A stretch of DNA of 64,000 nt, taken from NCBI GenBank assembly GCA_003988855.1, contig QYAI01000063.1, positions 62,001-126,000 on the forward strand, in the 5' to 3' direction. Of the stretch, positions 12,069-24,686 are shown in pieces. The notes beneath the pieces are model-generated. The model had not been told where the DNA came from. It did no database searches and saw nothing but the letters and a program-made list of their open reading frames with translations. Numbering within the stretch: the stretch's first letter is position 1; each line of letters opens with the position of its first letter. The stretch comes from Arachnopeziza araneosa (Eukaryota > Ascomycota > Leotiomycetes > Helotiales > Arachnopezizaceae). The translations under genes and the position numbers were made by a program.

Positions 12069-13934
12069 ATGTCTTTCGGCTGGTCAGCTGGTGATATTAT
12101 CACGACTGTGAAGTTGCTACACCGGGTAGGAACAGCTCTCAAGGATGCAGGCGGAGCCTCGTCTGGTTTTCAAGAGCATGTCTCCTTCCTCGAAACTCTC
12201 GCAAGGACGATCCAACACCTAAATGCCCTGCAGAGTCTTCCTCTCGATTCTGACATCGCCCAAAATTTGCGTGAGCAATGCGATCATGTTCGAGGATCGT
12301 TGCGGAGTTTCCTTGATGATATTAAAGGCAGTTTTGAGCTAGCTCTTGGCTCTGCTAGCAGCAGGGATGGATTTTCTACTGCGCCTCGTAAGATACAATG
12401 GGCGCTTTCGGCATCCAAAAAGATCAAACGACTGCAAGATCGGATAGTGGTCCCAATGGCTGGCATTGGTCTCATACTTGGCTAACAGGCAATGTGAGTT
12501 ACTCAGTCAGACACTTCATTTTCTAGAGTTCTTTGATCTTCTGAGTTTATTTATCTACATCTCTACTAATTAGCTCTTCTAGTCAGACCAATTTACAAAT
12601 GCCTGGTGACATCCAGGCACAAATTGGGCGTACTATGGATACAGCCCTAGTCTCTGGTTTGAGACCACTCACAGATATGGCTGCGGACACAGTTGAGGCT
12701 CTAGAAGCTCATCAGACAAAGATCACCAAGGCAGTTGTGCAACAAACTTTAGACTGCGCAACGCATTCGTCGAGTCTTCATAACAAGCTTGAACAGGTTG
12801 ACGGGACAATCAAAGCTCTTGAGGTCCCCCTGCAGAAAATCTCCGCCGCTCAAAACGTCCCAAGTTTTGAGACCTCTCAATTAAAGATGAAGAGAGCTGT
12901 TCACAATATAACAAGTAGTATTTGGTTGTTATTGTCAAGTCTTCAACTACTAGTCCGTGAGCTTATGTGAGTTTTGTGCCTCAAACTTTACTCTGACTTG
13001 ACAATTCACAGATTGTTATTTATCCCATATTTGATCGCCTTCTACAGAACTAAAATCCACCATCTCGTGTCCATTGGAGACCAGTTTTCATTTGAGGATG
13101 CTATTGGCAGAGTTCGAAAGCTTCCCTGTGCTCAATTTCAACACTGGAACGTAAGCAAAGCTTGCGCGTACTCTCAAACTTTTTACTGACACAATTTTTG
13201 CCAAGATATTTTACGATTTACTGAGAAGCAGTTTCAAAGATGTCCCAGGGCAGTCATTGGTGCTCAATGACCGCTTTGTACTATTGAATGGATATAGTGA
13301 TTACCCCATCTCAAAAGAGGCTTGGCGGGCTGCCATTCAGTCTATGTCAAAAGTCAAAATGGCCATGGTTCTAAACAGGAGTAGTGCTAAACCAGAAGTA
13401 TGCGCAAACCCTATGTGCCCTGGACTAGTCAAACTCAATTCGGCCAAAACAAGTCGAGTTTGGTATGCCAGTTAATACTCAGGAAAGTTTATAGCTAATT
13501 ATACAACAGCTTGTTTTGTGGAAAGCACTTGCATCTTCTCGCTGAATACCCAGACTAGAAAATCACTTCTTTTGGAGCCAACCTCTACGCAGAGTCTATT
13601 TTCAACACCAGTAAATATTCACCGACAGAATCAGCCTGGGGTTTATGACACAGCTTTATTTAATAATAGAGAAATAGAATCATTCAAGCGAATTGCATGG
13701 GAGGATGAAGAGCTTCCTGCTCATGCTCTTGGTTACGATGGCCATGATTCTACTCAGCAGCCAACTATCGAAAGTAGACTTGAAGTCAAAACTTTCAAAG
13801 CTAGTGGTCCTAAGTGGTTCGGGTGCTGTAGTTGTCAAAGAGAAGTCAACCAGGCTTGGTTTGGAGATCAGTGCCCGGATTGTTCACATATTGAGGGTCT
13901 TTTTTGTTCGCAAGTTAACGTAATCCAAAGATGA
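12069..13934 (+). pseudogene. broken fungal-specific gene (helical N-terminal module, CxxC zinc motifs)
   Basis: The start MSFGWSAGDIITTVKLLHRVG and the later APRKIQWALSASKKIKRLQ resemble the helical N-terminal module of many uncharacterised fungal proteins. Likely exons are 12069-12493, 12583-12966, 13012-13150, 13206-13462 and 13510 onward. Joining exon 1 to exon 2 with the perfect GTGAGT donor at 12494 keeps phase, but exon 1 then carries an in-frame TAA at 12483-12485. At the 3' end the best splice (13463-13509) gives a second zinc-type CxxC (CLFCGKHL, after CANPMC) and then stops at 13556-13558, while a downstream frame without any ATG (to 13934) encodes a further CCSCQ...CPDCSH motif. 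One nonsense change plus one frame break suggest decay; sequence error or unusual splicing remain possible. Confidence 0.55.
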
Positions 13935-14551
13935 ATAAAGAGTTTGTTCGAGAGACATGCGATGAAAATGACTCCCCTTCCGATATTAGTATAGTTTGGG
14001 AAGTCTTGTTTCTGGAGTAAGATAAACTCAGTGAAATAATGAATACAATTCACAAATTCAAGGGTTCTAAAAGCCAAAAGGACCACATCCACACAGACAT
14101 AAATAGACTTCAAGACACCACCTCCAGTAAAAAAACAAGTTAGCGAAGGGTAAATGAAAATACTAGAGAGTTCCTATCTTAATACAGAGTAGTTTTTCTA
14201 CTGACTTGTAACCGTTGAAACGCTTATGAGTGTTTGTATAGCTCTGGTAGGTCCTGGTGCGTTGTGGTCCCGCCCCGAAACTCTTTAATGCTCCTTACGA
14301 TGAGAATATTCAACCAATCGAATATCCGTGGTTATGAGAAGCACTTCTAAGTTATACATGGTGATTCAAGAGCCGGTAGATAACTGAAGGGTGCCTAGCA
14401 AGAGTAAGCCGGCATAATATTTTCAGCCGTTTATCAGGCACCAGCGTTGAAGCTCTTCGCCTCTCACTCTCGCGATTCCACTGCCACTTCTTCTCATCAC
14501 AAGCACACCCACTTCCGAAATCAACAAACATCTAAACCATCAGACATCAAT
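13935..14551. other. intergenic
   Basis: About 600 bases without a recognisable gene, RNA or repeat. The last 100 bases are probably the leader of the next gene. Confidence 0.4.
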
Positions 14552-14954
14552 ATGGCATCCGAATCATCCATAAATTCGGCTCTAGATGTCACGAATCTTA
14601 ATGTCTCCACGAGAGACATCGAAGGAATCGACATTATCATCCACAACATGTAACTCAATATCCACCTCCAAGTGAACACAAAATTTATTCTATTGACACC
14701 AGCTTAGGTATTCTCCAGATGACGAGAGCAAGAAGCCATTTGTGACCTTCCGCAAATGGACAGAGCTCTCACTCGACGAATTGATGGTCGACATGGCCGT
14801 CATGGTCGAGCGGAAACTCTGGGCGCTGATTAGTGTGAGTGGCAGTAAACACTCGTTTGTTGCTCTTGTGGGCTGTCCGTACACTTGGAAGGAGTTGACG
14901 ACGAAGATTTGGGAGGGTGAGAAGGGTGGGAGGTGGCTCGGGAGGGAGTTCTAG
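14552..14954 (+). CDS. small protein of unknown function (114 aa)
   Basis: Two exons, 14552-14649 and 14708-14954, joined by a 58-nt GTAACT..TTAG intron that splits an ATG codon (AT|G). The start MASESSINSAL has a good context (A at -3 region, ATATGG). The protein is acidic at its N-terminus and has a hydrophobic stretch, LWALISVSGSKHSFVALVGC, in the middle of the second exon; there is no signal peptide. I do not recognise the family. The in-phase splice and the sharp end of the frame at the intron support a real gene. Confidence 0.5.
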
Positions 14955-16133
14955 ACGGTGATTGATGGATGAGAGGAGAGGATGGGGTTGTTGATACGTT
15001 TGGAAGAAACGAGAGATAAGGGAGATGCAAAGAACCGTTTTGTGTTGAGGTATCTCCTCATTGGATTGGTATCCACACGTCCTTTTTTTTTTCTCTTACT
15101 CGTACGCGACTCGGTTAAATAGGAGAAGAGGTGGAATGTGCCTCGAGTGAGGAGAGAAGATGAAATGATGAAAGACACATATTTCTCTTTCGATGCCCAT
15201 GGACAAAACAATACCATTGTGCTAGTTCTTCATTCAGCTCTGCGTGCATAAGTTTTATTCCTATCAAGGGAGATGGTGGATCGCTGGACTCCTTGACCGT
15301 TCTGCCCAATTCCTTCAGCGTGCAAAGCTGCCTAACATGTGTCGTTGGAGGTGTTGTTAGTGGAAGCGTCTCTCTATTCGTCTGATGTTTTGATAAAACG
15401 CTCTGCTGCTGCGCTGGCACTGCACGCACGTCATCACGATCTCGCTTCACCAGAATTCCAGGACAAGGGTATGCACAAGAATTTCAAGCTTGAGCGACGA
15501 AATGATGACGGACGTCCCTTGTGCCAGGAGATAAAAGATGAATCCCGTGCCCGCAGCGGCCATAACATGCCACTATTCACAGATGCGATAGTTGTGGTGA
15601 GGTTGACCAATAGAAGCTTCCAGAAGCTTCCAGGCCAAACCCCTCCACCAAGCTCCGTCACCGCCTTTCTTCCTTGCTTGACCTCTCCACCCCCCGCCAT
15701 CCACGACTCGCTCTCACAAACTTGAAATACAGCCCGTGGCGTCAGCCAGCTTTCCTGCTTCTTCTCCCACTGTCAATCATTCACACGAACGAAAAACCCA
15801 TCAATCCTCTTCAATTCGCTTCATTGGCCAATTCCACGGCTGAACAAAGAATATCGTCCTGCTGTAGTCGGCAAGGGCTGGCCTCGAATCACAAGATCAG
15901 CTGTTCCTGCATTCATCACCACAGTTCACTCGCTTTCTACGCCCACAACGTCCAATCTTCTAGGCACTTCCAGTGCCAAAATTTCGGTAGTCGCTCTCTC
16001 TTTCAGGTACAAGAACATAAACTCTTCTACATACGCTTGCGACTTTACTGCGAAAATATCCCACCGAAACTGACCATATCTCGAACCACAGACCGACAAC
16101 GAAGACAATTGATCTCCTACCACAACTGCAATC
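14955..16133. other. intergenic, upstream region of the J-protein gene
   Basis: About 1.2 kb. Open frames here are scattered and lack motifs. It holds a perfect heat shock element at 15613-15630 and, just before it, a CCAAT at 15606-15610. The final few hundred bases are C/T-rich and are probably promoter plus 5' leader of the J-protein gene. Confidence 0.5.
15613..15630 (+). promoter_or_regulatory. heat shock element (four alternating units)
   Basis: The sequence reads GAA-gc-TTC-ca-GAA-gc-TTC: four perfect alternating 5-bp units of the Hsf1 site. It lies 504 bases before the ATG of a SIS1/DNAJB1-type chaperone gene, a known Hsf1 target class. Binding is inferred. Confidence 0.7.
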
Positions 16134-17504
16134 ATGGTAGCAGAATCTAAACTCTACAACTCCCTCGGGATCCAACCCGATGCCTCCCAAGATGATATCA
16201 AAAAAGCCTACCGGTAAGTTACTAGCCTCCCTTTCTCTCTCTCCTCTCCCACTTTCAGATGCTAACTCGATCGTGCAGGAAAATGGCGCTAAAACACCAC
16301 CCGGACAAAAATAAAGACAATCCCAACTCCGCCGAGAAATTCAAAGAAGTCTCCCAAGCATACGAGATTCTTTCCGATCCCGAAAAACGAAAGACGTATG
16401 ATCAATATGGCCTCGAATTCCTGCTACATGGCGGACCCCCACCACCAGATCCTTCCGCCGGTGGAGGCGCAAATCCGTTCTCCTCATCAAGCGGGGGAGG
16501 CATGCCAGGTGGATTCGCATTCGGAGGGATGCCATCTGGAGGAGGTGGTGGTGGAGGAGGGCGAGATTTCCACTATGAGTTCAGCACGTCTCCAGGCAGC
16601 GGAGGTGGATTCAGCTTCAGCAACCCGGAGAGTATATTCAGCGAATTTTTCCGGGCTCAGACAGGCGGAATGGGAGGAGGAGGAGGAGGAGGCGGAAGTG
16701 AGTTCGATGATTTTCTCCAGTCGGGATCGAGGCGCTCGTCGGGAAGATCGAGACCGGCAGGATTTGGAGCGGAACCTGCTTCGGCTACTTCAACGAGGAG
16801 GGCTCAAACTCCCGAGGTCACGACGGTGGAGAGACCGTTACCGTTAACGCTTGAGGAGCTCTTCCGTGGGACGCATAAAAAGATGAAGATTAAGAGAAAG
16901 GCGTTTGATGAGGTGACGCAAAAGAGGACGACACAGGATAAGGTGTTGGAGATGGATATCAAACCTGGATTGAAGAAGGGATCGAAAATAAAATTTAAGG
17001 GTGTCGGAGATCAAGAGGAGGGTGGTCAACAAGATCTACATTTTGTCGTTGAAGAGGTCAGCCTTTTATTCCTTTCCTTTCCTTTCCTTTCCTTTCCTTT
17101 CCTTTCCTTTCCTTTCCTTTCCTTTCCTTTCCTTTCCTTTCCTTTCCTTTCCTTTCCTTTCCTTTTCTGTTATTGTTTCTCAAATTTTGTACACTGCTAA
17201 CATTCACCAGAAACCTCACCCCCTCTTCACCCGACACGACAACGACATCCAGCTCGAATTGAACATCAATCTCAAAGAAGCACTCACAGGCTGGAAACGA
17301 ACCGTCACAACCATCGACGGCAAATCCATCAACATCGAGAAAGCCGGTCCCACACAGCCTGGCAGCAAAGACGTCTACCCCAATCTCGGCATGCCATTAA
17401 GTAAGAAACCGGATCAGAGAGGCAATTTTGTCGTTGTTTATCAAGTTAAATTCCCCACCACCCTGACGCATGAGCAGAAGAGGAAGTTGGCCGAGATTTT
17501 GTAG
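16134..17504 (+). CDS. SIS1: Hsp40 co-chaperone, type II J-protein (SIS1/DNAJB1 type)
   Basis: Stimulates Hsp70 and delivers misfolded clients. Exons 16134-16213, 16279-17056 and 17211-17504 give 383 aa. The J domain (residues ~5-75) has the HPD tripeptide in KHHPDKNKDNPNSAEKFKEV. A long Gly/Phe-rich region follows, with runs of up to nine Gly near 16540-16700. The C-terminal substrate-binding domains include LEELFRGTHKKMKIKRK, GWKRTVTTIDGK and LTHEQKRKLAEIL. There is no CxxCxGxG zinc domain, so it is type II, not YDJ1-like. Intron 2 is 154 nt, about three times the local norm, because it contains a pentanucleotide repeat. A heat shock element lies upstream. Confidence 0.93.
17071..17165 (+). 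repeat. (CCTTT)19 microsatellite inside an intron
   Basis: Nineteen perfect tandem copies of CCTTT, 95 bases, lie inside the last intron (17057-17210) of the J-protein gene, between the donor and the acceptor CACCAG. The repeat is pure pyrimidine on the sense strand. Confidence 0.97.
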
Positions 17505-18599
17505 GTGGTATGAGGAGAGGAAAAGATTATGGTGCGGCCTGGATTAGGATTTGAATCTCTAGAACGAACGATCCGATATCAGATGAGTGGGAGGCAAACT
17601 TGCAGATGCATAGATGATATATTTACCTACTTGTTTAGTGTCAGTAAGCGAGCGAGAAGCACGCAATGGGAGAAGCGGGCGAGGGATGGAATTTGCATAT
17701 CTCTGGAGTATCACGTAATGGCATGGCGCTCCTTGGAGGTAACTTGATTGGCGGTGATATCCGAATACTCAGAATGCGTATACGAAGAAATGAATTTTCA
17801 ACGAATGAATGCCGAATCCTACTGATTCGCAACAAGACAATATCACTTCATAAATTGTAAAAGAATAAAAATTTGTGCGTGCATGATTACTAATTTTGTT
17901 TAGCCATCTATCAATCACAGAATCCATCTATCCTGGATATTTCTAAAATCAAGTAAGTTGGATAAGCCAGCTAGTCAGAGCAGGCGCGCTCCATATAATC
18001 GAGTCAAATCATGTTAATTGTATGAATCACCACATAGATAGAAACAATAAAACACCATTTAAACCCACAGAACGTACACCATCATGTAGATATACAACAC
18101 AGCCCCATCCGACGTGATATCGTAAACGGCAATCGCATTCACATTGTTGAATCATTTGTGCGGTTGGATTGGGTGGGCTAAAGAGAAGGGTGGAGGGAAA
18201 TGGGAATGGGAAATGGGGTTGAAGGGTAAAGAGTGAGAGAGGTAGTTGGGTAGGTATGAAGGAGATTGGTGACGTGAAACCTAAGTAAGATGTACATGTG
18301 AACTGGACAAAAGACCGTCGTGAGCCAAATCTTAATCAACGGCAGTGGGTCAGCGTTGTTGGAGGATAAAAAGTTATGTATAAACTAATCACTACACTAT
18401 GTGAACCTCGCAGCTATTTATACCGACCTTCTTCTCCTTCACTACCTCATTGTACACACACCTTCAAGCTCTCGGTACATATCTATTCATCTATGTTTGA
18501 ATTTGTACTTGCAAAACTCAATCAACCAAGCATTCAGACCCGGCCCCAACGCCAAGATACTACAACCTTTTAATCATTGAATATAAAATAACCTCTTTC
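17505..18599. other. intergenic between convergent genes
   Basis: About 1.1 kb between the 3' ends of the J-protein and the ABC transporter. No gene, RNA or ordered repeat is seen. A G/A-rich patch spans about 18180-18250. Confidence 0.45.
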
Positions 18600-21500
18600 T
18601 CATTCATCATCAACCAACCTCCCCGCATCCCAAGCCTTCTTTGCTGCCTTTTGGAGAATCTCCATATCACCACTCGTCTCGCACATACCCTTGAAACTGC
18701 CACCCTCAACTTTGAGGAGTTCCCAAGGATGGCCAAATTCCACGACAGCCCCTCGATCGAGCACTAATACTTTATCATAATCAACGATTGTTTGTAGACG
18801 ATGGGCAATGGTGATGATGGTACTCTTCAGTTCTCTGATGGTTTCTTGAATCTTGCTATCGGTATTATAGTCGATGCTGGCGGTTGCTTCGTCCATCATG
18901 AGCACCTTGGGATTTTTGAGCAAGGCACGTGCAAGACAGAGAAGCTGACGCTGGCCTTGGGAGAGGTTGTTACCCGATTCGGTGACGGGTGAGGAGAGGT
19001 TGAGAAAGACGTTTTTGTTCGTTGTGGTAGAATTGTTGGCAACGGGGGTAGCGGCACCTGTAGGCAAGGGCGTCGAGGGACGGGAAGGAGACAGGATTGT
19101 TGGTGTTGGGGGTTGTGTTGTAATAGTGATAGGGCCAGGAGCGCCGATAAGTTGAACTCTCCTCAACGCGGTGAAGATTTCCTCATCGGTGAAGAGGTCA
19201 AAAGGATCGAGGTTAGAACGGATGGTTCCCGTAAAGAGTGTCGGGTCTTGAGGAACGATAGTGATAGATTCGCGGAGATCTTGAAGGCCAATAAGTCCAA
19301 TATCTATATCGTCAATAAGAATCTTCCCCCCTTCAGCTTCGAGGCCACGAAAGAGCGCCAGAGCGAGAGAACTCTTTCCAGCACCAGTGCGACCAACGAT
19401 TCCGACTTTCTCGCCTGCGTTGATCTTGAAGCTGACATCCCGCAAGACTGGATCTAGATCTGCTCTATATCGAGTGCTGTAGTTGATGAATTCAACCGAG
19501 CCATTACTTGGCCAGTCAGCAGCAGGACGAGTTTCCTCAATCACAGCTTTTGCTTCTTGCTCAACATCAAGATACTCCTTTATGCGCTCTACCGAATTCA
19601 TATTTTGCTCATTCATAGCATAAAGGCGAATGAGCCAAAGTACGTTCTCTGTAAAACTGATAGCATAACTCAGTGAGAGACCAGCGGAACCAGCATCGAT
19701 ACGTCCAATGCTAAGCACAACAAAGGCGCCAGCAAAGAATGAAACTAGATCGCCAATGACATCCATTCTCAAGGCGAGCCATCGGTTGGCAGCCCAGAGA
19801 AAGATGAACGGCCTACTGTGAGTGTTGATTCTCGACATATTATCGCGAATGAATCTTCTCTCATCACCATATGCTCGAATCGTCGTAATACCGCTAAGGG
19901 TCTCTCCAAATTGCTGGAATAGAGGGCTTCTCTGGATAGACTCTAGTCTTTTGAGATCTCTAGAAGATCGCAAATAGAACTTGCCGACGAAGAAATACAT
20001 GGCGCTGATGAAAACAGCTGCGATGAGGAATCCAGGAGTTATGACTGAGATCAGCGCAATTGTGACCACAATTGCCAAAGCGCATGACATAACGCCAATA
20101 GCAATAGGAGCCACTTCCTGGTCCACAGCCTCGAGATCTTTACTAAATCGATTCATGAGCTGTCCGAGAGGCGTGACATCAAAGAACTTGAATTTAGCAC
20201 GAGTGACAGAATGCATCAGTTTCTGGTGGATTGTCCAGCTTGCAGTCAAAGAACCATAGAAGAGCCAAAAGTCTCTGAACAAGGCGATCATCATACAGGC
20301 GAGGCCAATAACAGCGTAGATTGCGAGATAGAAGCCAACATCAACATCCGGAGCGATCTTAGCTATCAGAGAAGACTTATTAGGGTCAAAATACGGCTGG
20401 ATTTGAGTAATCCGAATGCTAGCGACTTGGATTGTTGAGATGGTATTACCAATAAAGGTATTTGTTGATGGGCTCTGGTAACTGCTGACATCTTCAGTCT
20501 GGTACTGATTAGCCCATTGCCGAATCCAAACATTGGCACCAAGAGATCCGAGTTGTTGAACACCAAAGACGAGAGCAGCAAAAACCCAAAACCACCTAGA
20601 ACAATTAGCGTTTACAAGAAGCCAAGACTAAAGAACTTACCAAGGGCCCATAGACCTCAAATAGAGGGCTATGACACTCCACTTCACCGCGCCAGTAGAT
20701 TTGCTCTCTTCCATAGCATCCTTCTTATCATCTTTTTTGATATTTTTCTTATCAACGCTTTTTGCTCTGGACTGTCTCCTCTCCCCATTTCCATGTATCT
20801 CTGAAGGCGCGTCTGCGTCATTAACTAGAGTATTTCCACTTTCATCACCAATACTCGAAGGAACTCTACTCGGCATCCTCGAGATTTCTGCAGATGCAAG
20901 TCCGGCTTTGCTAACATCATCACCAAGTTTACCAGATGCGATCACCTCCTCGGAAGTGCCTTGAATATCAATCCTTCCGTTATCAAGAAGAACAATGTAT
21001 TGAGATTGTGGAGCGCAAAGGGCCAGGTTGTGTGTAACTAGGATACAAGTACGGTCGTGCATGAGAGGACCCCGAATACATTTGTCGAAGATCCATTTGG
21101 CAGTGTGGGAGTCGACAGCACTGAGACAATCGTCCAGGAGAACATGTTTCGAGTTCGAGTAGAGCGCTCTTGCGAGAGAGATACGCTGTTTCTGACCTCC
21201 AGACAGAGTGATGCCCTTCTCACCAACCAGTGTCTCATCACCATTATCCAGGATTTCCAAATCTCGCTCCAAAGCACAAGCCACAATAACGTCTTTATAT
21301 CTCTTCTCATCTAGGGGAGCTGAAAACAAAATATTTTCCTTGATATTAGCATTGACGAGCCAGGCTTGCTGAGCGCAATACGCCACGCTCTCCGTAAGTC
21401 CAGTCTCTGGGTCAGGTCGAACATCCTCTCTACTGTAACCTCCAGGCAGGAAAACTTTCCCATCGATCAGCGTCATCTCGCCTAGCAAAGCCATCAACAA

Positions 21501-23800
21501 AGAAGTTTTTCCAGATCCAGTAGGCCCAGCAATAATATTCAACTTTTCAATCTCAAACTTGATATTCAAGTCCATGAGTCTAAAGGCAGTGGAGGCTTCT
21601 TCCCCCGCAGCTTCTTTGCCACCCCAAGAGAAAGTAGCATCTTTGAAGCCAATGATTTTGTTCCCATCCTCGTCGACATTGTCATGTGCAAGTTGCTCAT
21701 ACTTTCCCGTTTCTTCCTCGTTCAGGAACTCCTCAATACGATCAACTGAGACCTTGGATTCTTGCACATGCGCAACCATGTCACCTAGTTGATCAAGGGG
21801 AACTCGAAGGATATTGAAAAGCGAGATAGCGGTAAACGCAATTGATGGAAGCAGTGGCTTTTTCTCAATCGCTGTGTAGAACAGGAATGAGAAGAACGTA
21901 ATAATGACTGGTACTGTATTCCATACTGCGACAGCAAAAGCCCAGAGAATGTACTTTCCTCTCAACGCTTTCAACTCAACGCGACGCTTCTCGTTGACTA
22001 TATTGCTAAATCGGTGTTCCCACGCAAAAAACTTGATGATTCGAATATTTTGCAAAATTTCGTTCGTAGTGTGGATACGCTTATCCGTTGCAGCCATGAT
22101 CTTCTTCTGGAATTTGCCAAATCCTCTAGCAAATGCGATATTAACTGGCAGAAGAATAACCATAACAACAAGGCCAGGAATACTGCTATAGCCAAGAATC
22201 TGATAGAGAAGGTAAACAGCTACAATGAGTTGAGTTGGAGCTGCAGCGAAGAGGAAATGGAGGTATGCCGTGATCTCGCTAACTTTAAAAGAATCAACAG
22301 ACATCAAATTGATAATAGTTCCCACATTGACTTGCTCATCTCCAGCTTTAGCAGTGGGATCAGCAACTGTCGTTTCCGCATTTTCATTTTTCTTGTCCTC
22401 CTTCTTTTTAGCTTTCAAACCCACCATCTTTCTATACCAAGGATTCTTAGCTGCATCTTCTTTATCTTTCTTGTCTCCAAGAACAGTTTCTCCTCCAGCA
22501 GCAGCTTTTCGCCTCAAGGCTTTTGCATAGATCTCCCCAACCATGATAGCTCGTAGCCTGATGCAGATCTTCCGTCCAATCCACAATGATTGTCCGTCTG
22601 CAAAGGAACGAATGAGATCGGTGAATGCGAGCAAGATCACGTACAACCAGATAACATTTCTTGGTGCCGACTCTGGATCCTCGATATACTCAATGATTGA
22701 TTTTAAGAGGAGGGTTGGCGCAAAAGTAAAGAGTCCAGCAAAGACAGCGTACATGCACTGTAGAAAGAGAATACCCTTGAAATATCGCAGAAGATGCCAT
22801 GTCAAAGCTGTGGTCTTCTTCAACTGCCTATAATCCGATAAAATCGCAGCAGCTTTATCTCGGGGTACCAAATTCCAGACATCGCCAATCTCAAATGGCT
22901 TTTGGTAACCTTGCCAAACGATAGCATCAACCCAGCCGAAGGTGGCGATAGAGAATAAACTCGCAAGCGGTTCCCGAGAAGGCTCAATATCATTCTCCCA
23001 CTCCAACACGACCGTCTTATTGCCTTTCCGCGTGGTTATCGCTATCCCAAAAAGTAACGATATGAGCGAGAACTCGGAAATCACCAGTGCCTGTGCGAGC
23101 CCGGACCTAGGGTGAATGATGGCACTGCGGAAGATGACCAGCGAAAATAACCAGCAGAGCCCATATATGGAAGCTGTATGATTCCATATATATGGCACTC
23201 TCCAGCTTGTCTTCGAGAGGAACAGTCTTGCAGATGCCAAAATCAGAACATATGACCATGTTGCAATACCTGCAATGGTTGCCAACGTTCCATTTGGACC
23301 ATATGCAGAGAGGACCAACGCAGCAATGTTAATCGCATCCACAGCAACAACCGCTAGGACCTCGATTACGAGAACAGTATATTGACCTCTGGGAGCATCG
23401 ATTGCAGCTATCGAGCCTTTCGTAACTGTTTTCGTCAACATCAATCGCCCGCCATTCATTATCAAACCATCCTCGTCATCCTCATCAGTCGCGCTGTCAA
23501 CAGCTGTATCCGGATCCGTCGCACTCTGCAGGCTCTGATACGCAGCACCATTGCCATTCGAAATCGAAGCTTTACGCTTTGAGGAAAATTTGGATCGGAT
23601 CTTGCGCTGGATAGCTTGTGTTGCGAGCAGGAGTATTGAAATAGCCACGACGATCAAGGGAAAAAGCACTTTGAGGTAGCTGTCCCACCATTAGCTCCCG
23701 ATCTCGTGGAATGCACTGCAGGAATGTCTTACTCTCTCTGGACACAATTCGTTATATCATCGACGCGCCATATCGGGCCCTGGCAATTGCCCAACATCAT
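18600..23800 (-). CDS. ABC transporter, ABCC/MRP subfamily (YBT1/bile-acid permease type)
   Basis: Full transporter of 1700 aa. Exons on the minus strand: 23800-23733, 23679-20641 and 20595-18600, with introns of 53 and 45 nt. The first coding exon is short (68 nt); splicing joins ...DDITNCVQRD to YLKVLFPLIVV, as at the N-terminus of YBT1-like ABCC proteins, which have an extra N-terminal membrane domain (TMD0). Two nucleotide-binding domains are complete. NBD1 has GPTGSGKTS, signature LSGGQKQR and VLLDDCLSAVD; NBD2 has GRTGAGKSS, signature LSQGQRQL and VLMMDEATASID. A linker between NBD1 and TMD2 is rich in Ser, Asp and Lys. Substrates are probably conjugated organic anions at the vacuole or plasma membrane; this is inferred from family. 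Confidence 0.9.
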
Positions 23801-23804
23801 CGTC

Positions 23805-23821
23805 TTTTTTTTTTTTTTTTT
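23805..23821 (-). promoter_or_regulatory. A17 tract just before the ABC transporter start codon
   Basis: On the coding strand, 17 consecutive A residues end five bases before the ATGATG start at 23800. If transcribed they form an A-rich leader immediately before the initiator. Confidence 0.6.
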
Positions 23822-24686
23822 AAAAACTTCCTCCTTCCGTCTTGGTATAGCTAAAGAAATACCTGGTGTATGCAGAGGAAATGGGGTAGGGACACACAAC
23901 GCCACCAAGTGACACGGAAATCAGAAACCTCTTCGCCTCAAAAGAGGTTGAGAATGAAGGGGAGGAAGAGAGGTTGAAGAGAGGTCGAAGATATTCTTGG
24001 GCAGGAGAATGGAAGCTCCAGAGAAAGGTATCAATGGCTATGATTCGACACCTGCCATAACTTTTACTGGAGTATGCTGGGCCTAGCCTGGCAAGGATCC
24101 CGCCTCTTTTGCGTCAATGGCGAACTCGACGACCCCACTATGAAGACGGGAATCTCCTCCAACGACCATCTCCCATCGCCTCCCTTTCCATTTTGCTTTA
24201 CTGATCTAGAGAGAAGACTTTTTCTACGAGTTACCTCCTCGTATACAAATGATTCCACTTTTCAAATTCACACAGTACCTCAGCTATCTTCCACCTGCTC
24301 GAAACCCAAGCTCTGTCTTTCCACCACCAGCACAGACACATGCCTCTCCATCACCTCTCACGCCATACCCACCACTCAATTAACGAGATTTACCCTCAAA
24401 ACACGGATAAAATCTCCCAGGCCCTCCGCACCGAGCTCATGCGCGGCTTACCTGCCGGCTACCTTATGCTTACCTCCCATCCCTCGCATGTCTTCCCTTG
24501 CCCTTTTCCGCCAGACGCCCAACCCACCTGCTACACACCGCAAGATAAAAGAGAGCGCCCCGAGGTGATTGGCCAATCTGAGACGGCTCTTGATGAAGAA
24601 CCTCGGGCGGGACTAAACCAGCAACGGTGAGCGTGCAGTTGCATGCTGCAGAGATCGGTCACGGTGAGACAGTGACTCTTCTTTTC

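Noticed and set aside
12472..12488. A short intron (GTCTCA...AACAG) that would remove the in-frame TAA
   Set aside because: It would be about 20 nt long, far below the smallest introns seen in this window (44 nt).
24074..24630. Frames of 96-164 codons on the plus strand
   Set aside because: Composition is Ser/Pro/Thr-biased with no domain, and the start is in a poor context; probably chance in C/T-rich DNA.
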